From the NCBI GenBank assembly GCA_050742415.1, contig JBOGIF010000215.1, forward strand, positions 1 to 11,378: a stretch of DNA of 11,378 bases. The letters run 5' to 3'. How positions within the stretch are numbered: position 1 is the first letter of the stretch; every line of letters begins with the position of its first letter. Source of the DNA: JBOGIF01 sp050742415. GTDB taxonomy: Bacteria > Actinomycetota > Acidimicrobiia > Acidimicrobiales > AC-14. The translations under genes and the position numbers were made by a program. The notes under the pieces are model-generated. The model was not told where the DNA came from. It searched no databases and worked only from the letters and a program-made list of their open reading frames with translations. Positions 6,239 to 11,378 of this stretch are shown here, one piece after another.

Positions 6239-7277
6239 AGTTGGGGGGGACGGGCGTGAACCGGCGTTTGAGGACGGCGGCAACGGCGACGAGTAGCCCG
6301 AGGCCGATCCCGAGGGAGGCGGCTACCGCGGCACGGGCGGTGGCCGGCGGGAAGGCGTACGACACCTGTGAACGGCCCAGAGACGTGGCATCGCTCAGGC
6401 TGTACAGGGCGATGAGCAGCGCGGCCACGCCGGCCGTCCACAGGCCCCATTCGTCCTCGCGCTGGAGCCGGCCGACAGCGAAGACCCCGGCCACCCACGC
6501 CATCACGCTGAGGAACCCGCCGAATACCACGGCGACGACGATGGCGAGGACCGAACCACCGGAAGCCACCGCGGTCGAGATGCTGTGCACGGCGTCCACG
6601 GCCACCAGCGCGGCCGTCGCACCCGCCAGCGCCGGGCCCCACCGGCGGGACCATCCGAGCGAGGCAGTGAGCCCGAGCAGGACCACCGCCGTCAACAACC
6701 ACGTCGCCGCCGATGGGCCAGGCACCCACACGATCCGCCCGTTGGCCGTCACGGGGACCGTGTGGCGCAGCTCCACCGTCCATTGCGAGACGAGGTGGGG
6801 CCTTTCTGGAGACGCCTGCACCGCGGGAGGGTCGACACCCTCCCAGCGCGTACGGCGGTCCCGCCAACGCAGCGCTTGGCCATCGCCGGTGCGTCGCCAC
6901 GAGGGCGGGGCCGCAGCGTCGAAGGAGGGCGGCGGCGCATCGCCGACCTCGGTCTCCGCATCGGCGCGGTTGAGCCACACGGCCGGAGAGCGACGGTTCT
7001 CGTAAACGCCGCTCGGACCAACCCTCAGATAGGGCTCGCCCTCGTAGCCGAGGACGACGACGTCGGTCGATGTGTCGTTCACGACCTCGACCCGGCGGCC
7101 CAGATCCAGTAGCCGCAAGCGCAGACCCCGCACCGCGGGCACGACCGAGACCACCTCGCTGCGGTAGTTGGTGGGCGACACCCCGGTGACTGTGTGCGCC
7201 GACGCCGGGACGGCACCCACCACGCCCACCACGCCGGCCAACAACGCAGTCGCCAGCGCCAGCGCGGACCGCCTCAC
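6225..7277 (-). CDS. Exported-domain, six-helix membrane protein of unknown function
   Basis: This encodes a 350-residue protein. A signal peptide (1-27, ending ASA before His28) precedes an extracytoplasmic domain (about 28-185) containing RLLDLGRRVEVVNDT, VVVLGYEGEPYLRVGPSGVYENRRSP and WVPGPSAATW. About six hydrophobic helices then follow (roughly 190-208, 213-232, 242-268, 278-294, 312-337, with the third perhaps split). I recall similar exported proteins with the GYxGEPYLRVGPxGV signature near copper-related genes in other actinobacteria, but no function. Mature His28 could serve as a metal ligand. I chose GTG 7277 because it overlaps the preceding stop as GTGA, the rule in this operon, and gives a compact MRRS signal peptide; GTG 7289 would add four residues. 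It is the last gene of the operon, with an inverted repeat across its stop. Confidence 0.75.
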   Translation of the reverse strand: MRRSALALATALLAGVVGVVGAVPASAHTVTGVSPTNYRSEVVSVVPAVRGLRLRLLDLGRRVEVVNDTSTDVVVLGYEGEPYLRVGPSGVYENRRSPAVWLNRADAETEVGDAPPPSFDAAAPPSWRRTGDGQALRWRDRRTRWEGVDPPAVQASPERPHLVSQWTVELRHTVPVTANGRIVWVPGPSAATWLLTAVVLLGLTASLGWSRRWGPALAGATAALVAVDAVHSISTAVASGGSVLAIVVAVVFGGFLSVMAWVAGVFAVGRLQREDEWGLWTAGVAALLIALYSLSDATSLGRSQVSYAFPPATARAAVAASLGIGLGLLVAVAAVLKRRFTPVPPNSPNR

Positions 7278-8032
7278 GACCCCGACCACCCATGCGCCCG
7301 ACGGGCACGCCTGATCAGCGCCGGCCCGAACCCCAGGCCCAGGGCGAGCACCACCGTCGCCGCCCCCACCCCGACTATGGGGCCCACCCCCCCACCGTCG
7401 CCCGTGTCGAAGCCGCCCGCCTCCAAGGCCAGGGCGCCGGCCATGTAGTAGCCGACCCGCTCGAAGGTGGCCCCGACAGAGCTGAGCCCAGCCACCGGTT
7501 GGGTCGGCAACCGGGCCCAGGAGCGGCCGTCGGCTGAGTAGAGGAGGGCGGCGGCGGGCTCGGGCACGGTCATAACCACGTTGCCCGGCGGGGCAAGGAC
7601 CTCGACCGGCTTTCCGGAGGGCCGGTAGGCCACCTCCACCCGATAGGCGTTGCCATCCGGCAGCAGCTCATCGGGAAGCGGGGCGAGGGTCGCCGGGTCG
7701 AGCGGTGTCACTCCGACCTCGACCTCCTTGTCGGCGTCGTGGGCTGGCACTGCCCCGGGCGGAAGGTTCAGGACGAGCTGGCCGTCGGCGCTGCCGGCGC
7801 CCGACAACACCGACCCTCCGGCATCGAGCGCCACGCCGATGCGGACCGCATGGGGCTTCACGTTGGTCGCCGCGAACTCGCGCGGCGGCTTCACCCACTG
7901 GTACGGGGCGTTCGGCCCTACCCCCTCGAACAGAGGACGTACGTGGCGCCCGCTCAGCCGCAGTGTGCCGCCCGCCACCGCCACATAGGCGAGCATCACC
8001 ACCGCACCCACCGCCGCGACCCGCCGGCTCAT
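7274..8032 (-). CDS. Protein anchored at both ends with beta-rich extracytoplasmic domain
   Basis: This encodes a 252-residue protein of unrecognised family. An N-terminal hydrophobic segment (about 5-22) and a C-terminal one (about 217-240, followed by the Arg-rich stop IRRARR) flank an extracytoplasmic region. That region resembles ZU5-like beta-sandwich domains: LVLNLPPGAVPA, VGVTPLDPATLAPLPDELLP, GNAYRVEVAYRPSGKPVEV, then LLYSADGRSWARLP and FERVGYYMAG. Such domains usually serve in protein contact rather than catalysis. No catalytic motif is seen. ATG 8032 overlaps the binding-protein stop as ATGA, so the start is well supported and translation is coupled to the gene before. It probably acts at the cell surface with its operon partners. 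The function is unknown. Confidence 0.75.
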   Translation of the reverse strand: MSRRVAAVGAVVMLAYVAVAGGTLRLSGRHVRPLFEGVGPNAPYQWVKPPREFAATNVKPHAVRIGVALDAGGSVLSGAGSADGQLVLNLPPGAVPAHDADKEVEVGVTPLDPATLAPLPDELLPDGNAYRVEVAYRPSGKPVEVLAPPGNVVMTVPEPAAALLYSADGRSWARLPTQPVAGLSSVGATFERVGYYMAGALALEAGGFDTGDGGGVGPIVGVGAATVVLALGLGFGPALIRRARRAHGWSGS

Positions 8033-9294
8033 CGGCTCGGTGGGTTCACGATGGCGTGGGTGGCGAACGCTGGCGGCCAGACAACTGCCCTCGTCCTCGG
8101 CGCCACCCATTCCCAGATGACGCTGGAGGCCCGCCGGTTCTCCCCCGCGTCGGCGGCGCCCGGTGGCGCCAGGTCGAGCCCGGCCCCGTTGGCCAGAGTG
8201 CCCTCGTCCAGCTTCACGGCCATCGCCGTTTTCGCCACGGCGGCCGGCGACGCTCCGCTCGCAGCGGGCAACACGTGGACCAACAGGGCATAGGCGTTGG
8301 AGAACCCCGACAGCGCTGGAGCGCTCATGGGCTCGTGGAAGCGGGCCTCGTAACGCGCTCTCACCCACTCGAGGGCCCGGGCGCCCTCGGGCTTCAGGGC
8401 ACCGACGTTGACGTCGGCGGCGTCGGGCTTGTCGGAGGCGAACAGGCCTACGGCCGCGTCGCCGAGACGGTCGCCGAACGACGGCATGCAGTAGCTCGAG
8501 CTGGTTCCGATGCTCACCAGCAGCGGCACGCCCGCCGCCACCGTCGCCGTGCGCAGGGCCACTCCGTCGTCGAGGTAGGCGGCCACGAACAGCACGTCGG
8601 GTCGGGCTTCGGCGATCCGCCTGGCCAGCGCCCCGAAGTCCTCGCTGCGAGCGTCGTAGGCGAAGCGGCCGGCCAGGACTTCGCCGCGCTCGACCTCGTC
8701 GACGGCGCCGGCCGCGACAGCGCGCCCGTACGGGTCGTCCACATGAGCCACGGCGTACCGCAGCGGGCCGTTTGCCCCGAGGCGGCCGGCGAGCTGGTCG
8801 CGCACGAACGCGATCGCCGCCCGGCCCAGGCTGGCCCCCATCGGGGCGAGCCGGAAGAAGCTCTGGCCGCCGGCCACTCCCGGGCCCAGCTCACCCACCG
8901 CTCCCGTCTCCCAGAAGCTCATGCCGGTGGCGCTGGCCACTTGCGCGGCCGTCGCCGACACGGCACTGCCATGACTGCCGAGCACGACCGAGACGCCCTT
9001 GCCGCGAAGACGGGCCAGCGCCGCGGGAACGGCCTCGGCCCGGGGCACGTCGGCGGTAACCAGGCGGACGTTGCGACCGCGTACGCCCCCATGCGCGTTG
9101 GCCCATTCGACAGCGAGGGCGACACCACGCTGCTCCTCGCCTCCGCCGGTCCCCTGCGGGCCCGACACCGGGTAGAGAGCACCCACGGGCAGGCTGGGCG
9201 AGCCGGTCTCGGCCGCCCGTCCGCAGCCGGCGCCCACCAGAGTGACGACAACGAGCAGCACGGCGAACCGCCGGGTGCGGGCGACGCGGTCCAT
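8029..9294 (-). CDS. Periplasmic-binding-protein-like lipoprotein (LivJ/Peripla_BP_6 type)
   Basis: This encodes a 421-residue protein. The lipoprotein signal ends in the lipobox VGAGC (Cys24). The mature part follows the type I periplasmic binding fold of branched-chain amino acid ABC systems: LPVGALYPVSGPQG at the first strand, GGVRGRNVRLVTAD, VSVVLGSHGSAVSATAAQVA, FFRLAPMGASLGRAAIAFV, VAHVDDPYGRAVAAGAVDE, and PDVLFVAAYLDDGVALRTAT. The C-terminal region ends with Trp-rich VIWEWVAP. Lipid anchoring fits uptake or sensing in a Gram-positive-type cell. No permease or ATPase gene lies in the window, so it is an orphan here, perhaps working as a sensor or with a transporter elsewhere. ATG 9294 overlaps the preceding stop by one base (TGATG). 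The fold call is strong; the ligand is unknown. Confidence 0.87.
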   Translation of the reverse strand: MDRVARTRRFAVLLVVVTLVGAGCGRAAETGSPSLPVGALYPVSGPQGTGGGEEQRGVALAVEWANAHGGVRGRNVRLVTADVPRAEAVPAALARLRGKGVSVVLGSHGSAVSATAAQVASATGMSFWETGAVGELGPGVAGGQSFFRLAPMGASLGRAAIAFVRDQLAGRLGANGPLRYAVAHVDDPYGRAVAAGAVDEVERGEVLAGRFAYDARSEDFGALARRIAEARPDVLFVAAYLDDGVALRTATVAAGVPLLVSIGTSSSYCMPSFGDRLGDAAVGLFASDKPDAADVNVGALKPEGARALEWVRARYEARFHEPMSAPALSGFSNAYALLVHVLPAASGASPAAVAKTAMAVKLDEGTLANGAGLDLAPPGAADAGENRRASSVIWEWVAPRTRAVVWPPAFATHAIVNPPSR

Positions 9295-9938
9295 CAGAAC
9301 ACCACCAACAGGTTGGCCACCACGTGGGTGACGGCGGGAACACCCCACGAGCCAGTTGCCCATCGCTGCCAGGACAGCACCATCCCCGCCGCCAGGTCGA
9401 GCGGCAGCACCCAGGGCCCGTACACGGTCACATGGACCACGGCGAACAGCATGGCCGAGCCCACCACCGCCAGAGCCGCCCCGCCAGGTAGCAGGGCGGC
9501 GAAGGCGAGGCGACGGAAGAACGCCTCCTCGGCCACGGCCGCCAGGCTGTTGAGCGCCACCAGCGGCAGCACCGCGGGCGAGGGCGCCTCACCGCCCCCG
9601 AGGAGGCGGCCCACGGCGAAAGCCGCCACACCCACACCCACACCCACACCCAGCACCATCCACCTAACGCCAAGGCTCGTTCCGGGGACGTTCAACGTCG
9701 CTATACGACCCTGAGGGTCCCCAGAAGGAGGGAGGGTGCGGGGGGCGGCCGAGGTCAATGGCCATCCCCAGCCGACGACCAGCAGAGCGACGAAAAGCAC
9801 GACCAGTACGGCCTGCGGGTTGCCGACCGAGCCCAGCAGCGGAGGACGGGCAACGAGCAGCAGGCAGCCCCCGGCGACCGTTACCACGGCCGCGGGACGG
9901 TGCGACAGGCCGACCGCCGCCGGTACGACCGCCGTCAC
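9294..9938 (-). CDS. CPBP-family intramembrane protease
   Basis: This encodes a 214-residue multi-pass membrane protein with the CPBP (Abi/Rce1-like) motifs: motif 1 EEAFFRR (Glu137, Glu138, Arg142/143), motif 2 FAVVHVTVYG (His169) and motif 3 THVVANL (His205, Asn209). These residues form the glutamate-based active site of this family, which cleaves substrates in or near the membrane; some members process prenylated proteins, others serve in bacteriocin immunity. Hydrophobic segments lie near 17-31, 43-60, 92-110, 122-135, 143-171 and 176-190. GTG 9938 overlaps the lipoprotein stop by 4 nt (GTGA). A CCACAC hexamer repeat encodes Val-Gly steps in one helix. The substrate may be a protein encoded in the same operon, but that is inference. 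Confidence 0.88.
   Translation of the reverse strand: MTAVVPAAVGLSHRPAAVVTVAGGCLLLVARPPLLGSVGNPQAVLVVLFVALLVVGWGWPLTSAAPRTLPPSGDPQGRIATLNVPGTSLGVRWMVLGVGVGVGVAAFAVGRLLGGGEAPSPAVLPLVALNSLAAVAEEAFFRRLAFAALLPGGAALAVVGSAMLFAVVHVTVYGPWVLPLDLAAGMVLSWQRWATGSWGVPAVTHVVANLLVVF
9626..9652. repeat. Hexanucleotide repeat in the CPBP protease gene
   Basis: CCACAC is repeated four and a half times without error on the plus strand. On the coding strand it gives alternating Gly-Val residues (about 97-104) inside a hydrophobic helix. Gain or loss of a unit keeps frame and changes helix length by two residues. Confidence 0.85.
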
Positions 9939-10348
9939 GGTCCCACCCGGAAGAGCACGGCGGCCACCACCCGGTTGGCGAACGGCACGTGGTCGATGGC
10001 CACGAACTCCGCCTGCAAAGAGTGCTGGCCAGGTGTGAGCCCGTGGAGGTCCTGGGTGGTGCCGTATGTCATCGAGATCAACTTGCCGTCGAGAGTCACG
10101 TGGATGTGGCCCTCGTCGGGCCGCAGCACACCCGTGGACGCTTCCACGACCTTGGCCCCGAGCAGGTTCAGCTTCAGGTCCAAGTCGGGACCGGTCACCT
10201 GGTTGGGGGTGGGTTCCAGGATCTGGAGCCGGGCGTCGGTGGTGGGGCGCGGCTCGGCCGCCTTGTCCGACTTTCCGCCACAGCCGGCCACCGTCAGCAC
10301 CGTGGCCAGCACGAGCGGCAGAACCAACCGCGCGGTGTAGAGCTTCAC
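9935..10348 (-). CDS. Small His-containing lipoprotein
   Basis: This encodes a 137-residue protein. The signal ends in lipobox TVAGC (Cys23), then a polar linker (24-38). A single small domain (about 40-135) starts LQILEPTPNQVTGPDLDLKLNLLG and contains GHIHVTLDGKLISM (His81, His83), LHGLTPGQHSLQAEFVAIDHVPFANRV (His102, His109, His120 in this span) and a final strand. The His-x-His, PG-x-H and DH pattern resembles DUF4399/DUF6130-type extracytoplasmic domains, which occur in metal-related loci; that resemblance is from memory and unscored. The histidines could bind a metal. GTG 10348 overlaps the YcnI-like stop as GTGA. It sits between a YcnI-like gene and a CPBP protease gene in the coupled operon. 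The lipoprotein call is firm; the function is unknown. Confidence 0.8.
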   Translation of the reverse strand: MKLYTARLVLPLVLATVLTVAGCGGKSDKAAEPRPTTDARLQILEPTPNQVTGPDLDLKLNLLGAKVVEASTGVLRPDEGHIHVTLDGKLISMTYGTTQDLHGLTPGQHSLQAEFVAIDHVPFANRVVAAVLFRVGP

Positions 10349-11013
10349 CAATCCTGCCCTGGGCTCTTGGGAGCCTCGGCGCCGCCGGCCACCGAAGGTG
10401 ACGCCGGGCGTCTCCGAGCCAAGCCCATGGCCACTATGGAGAGGACGAGGGCCACGAGGCTGAAGGTGAGAGCGGGCCCGCCACCCCCGTCGTCGGACTC
10501 GTCGGCCGGCGTCGGGGGTGTAGGCGTCACCGAGGGCGCCGTCGACGCGGGCACCGTCCCGGCACTCACGGTCGTGGGGGTGGAGGCGGAACCGGCTGCC
10601 ACCGCCGTCACCTCCACCTCGGCGGCTTCGGTGCTCCCGTCGGCAAACCCGATCGTCACCTTGTACCGGACCGGGCCGGGTTGGTCGGCCCCCTCGATCT
10701 CGAAGCCCCATTGCTCGAAGGCGTGGGGCGCCACCTTGCCCCCCGACCACGTGACCGCCTCTTCGGTCGCGGTAGCGGCCCATCCCGGGGGCTGGCGGGT
10801 GCCCTCCCCGAACGGCAGTCCCGCAGGTGCAGTCAGGGTCACGCGGGTCAGGTCGACCGAGCGCTCGTTGGCGACGCTGACCGTGAGGAAGGTCGGCCGC
10901 CCCACCGGGAAGGTCGACGGGCTCACCTCCTCGTGGGCCGACGCCGGAAGAGACCAGCCCACCAGGCCAATGCCAGTGGCAACGAGGACGAGCAGGAACA
11001 AGCGCTTGGGCAT
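10345..11013 (-). CDS. YcnI-like (DUF1775) surface protein
   Basis: This encodes a 222-residue protein. A signal peptide (1-26, ending LPASA) would leave His27 as the mature N-terminus (HEEVSPSTFPVG), as in YcnI copper proteins, where the N-terminal His is a ligand. The DUF1775 domain (about 27-138) shows VSVANERSVDLTRVTLTAPAGLPF, PPGWAATATEEAVTWSGG, AFEQWGFEI and VTIGFADGS. It ends with a Thr/Pro/Ser-rich stalk (about 140-175) and a C-terminal membrane helix (about 181-199) with an Arg-rich stop. The usual late Trp after the DG turn is not apparent, so metal binding may differ. ATG 11013 lies one base after the stop of the CopC/CopD-like gene, with AGGAGG 10 nt upstream. The gene pair resembles ycnI-ycnJ of other bacteria. 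The family call is good; copper binding is inferred. Confidence 0.85.
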   Translation of the reverse strand: MPKRLFLLVLVATGIGLVGWSLPASAHEEVSPSTFPVGRPTFLTVSVANERSVDLTRVTLTAPAGLPFGEGTRQPPGWAATATEEAVTWSGGKVAPHAFEQWGFEIEGADQPGPVRYKVTIGFADGSTEAAEVEVTAVAAGSASTPTTVSAGTVPASTAPSVTPTPPTPADESDDGGGGPALTFSLVALVLSIVAMGLARRRPASPSVAGGAEAPKSPGQDW

Positions 11014-11014
11014 C

Positions 11015-11378
11015 TCAGGAACTCCTCCTCTGTAGACGGAAATCGAAGTTGGTGCTCGGTGCCGCAGGGCTCGCCACCGACAGGCGGTAGCGACCGGGAG
11101 CAGGAAGCTCAGCGTCGCCCACGAAGTGGCCGGGCGATATGAGCCGCATCGACAAGGGCACGGGAGTGCTGGCCGCCGGCAGGAGCACGACCGTGGCGTT
11201 GGCCACCTCCGCCGCCCCCAGGCCGCGCTGGTCCACGAACGTGACGTGGACCTGGTTGGCTCCCACGACGGTCGGGTCCACGAAGAGCTGGACCGTGTAG
11301 TCCCCCACTCGCCGCTCCTGGTTCACGGGACCGCGCTCGGCCAGGGCGAGCGAGCGGCCCGGTACCAGCGCCACCAGG
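11015..11378 (-). CDS. C-terminal part of a CopC/CopD- or YtkA-like copper-handling protein (partial)
   Basis: About 120 residues of a gene that begins beyond the window; the codon before GTG 11374 is an in-frame CTG with no stop, so that GTG is not the true start. The visible part reads VGDYTVQLFVDPTVVGANQVHV, TFVDQRG, VPLSMRLISPGHFVGDAELPAPGRYRLSV, a beta-sandwich like the YtkA-type domain found at the end of many actinobacterial CopC/CopD (YcnJ-like) fusion proteins. Those proteins take part in copper uptake or resistance at the membrane. The N-terminal copper-binding and membrane parts cannot be seen. The stop precedes the YcnI-like ATG by one base, which supports a shared operon. The call is based on the pattern and the neighbour; moderate confidence. 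Confidence 0.65.
   Translation of the reverse strand, partial: LVALVPGRSLALAERGPVNQERRVGDYTVQLFVDPTVVGANQVHVTFVDQRGLGAAEVANATVVLLPAASTPVPLSMRLISPGHFVGDAELPAPGRYRLSVASPAAPSTNFDFRLQRRSS

Noticed and set aside
6079..7308. Single 409-codon minus-strand gene ending in the kinase-like tail
   Set aside because: Only the last 33 or so codons look like protein; the rest is out of frame with the membrane-protein gene, so the tail is a fragment rather than part of a long gene.
9626..9652. Short-period repeat considered as a CRISPR or iteron array
   Set aside because: The unit is six bases, has no spacers and lies in frame inside a protease gene.
7705..9714. Plus-strand open frame of 669 codons
   Set aside because: It is a shadow of the binding-protein and CPBP genes, with no signal peptide or family motif.
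9758..11035. Plus-strand open frame of 425 codons over the YcnI-like and lipoprotein genes
   Set aside because: No recognisable domains; the opposite strand has signal peptides, lipobox and coupled starts.

Overview
The window is GC-rich DNA (roughly 70% GC by eye) with GTG starts, 1-4 nt start/stop overlaps and many antisense shadow frames. This fits an actinobacterium. The order response regulator, sensor kinase, HtrA-type protease matches mprA-mprB-pepD of mycobacteria, and YcnI- and CopC/CopD-type proteins are also common in that phylum. I cannot place it below phylum.

Region 1 (38-5067, minus strand) is an envelope-stress-like locus. It runs from an OmpR-family regulator (4982-4311) through a HAMP-containing histidine kinase (4298-2766) and a membrane-anchored HtrA/PDZ protease (2720-1503) to a DUF5666-like anchored protein (1458-856) and a YceI-like anchored protein (742-38). 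A pair of 8-bp direct repeats with an 11-bp period lies upstream of the regulator, and a near-identical copy lies just upstream of the protease. The natural reading is that the regulator controls both its own operon and an internal protease promoter. The protease ribosome-binding site also lies in a perfect 10-bp inverted repeat.

Region 2 (5062-6238) is a small accessory patch. It holds the N-terminal stub of a Fic-family gene (5062-5271, plus), an intact two-gene toxin-antitoxin-like pair (5325-6091, plus; ribbon-helix-helix antitoxin and DUF5615 PIN-like partner) with a repeated putative operator, and a C-terminal scrap of an unrelated histidine kinase (6180-6079, minus). The scrap ends at a 16-bp inverted repeat. 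Broken genes on both sides suggest recombination or insertion followed by decay.

Region 3 (6225-11378, minus strand) is one tightly coupled operon of at least seven genes, all predicted to be exported, lipid-anchored or membrane-embedded. In order of transcription they are the C-terminus of a CopC/CopD-like protein (off the window edge), a YcnI/DUF1775 protein, a His-rich lipoprotein, a CPBP-family membrane protease, an orphan periplasmic-binding lipoprotein, a protein anchored at both ends, and a six-helix membrane protein with an exported N-terminal domain. Two of these would have histidine at the mature N-terminus, as in copper-brace proteins. A copper or cofactor handling role at the cell surface is the best guess. 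The combination of YcnI, CPBP protease and orphan binding protein is the least explained part of the window.
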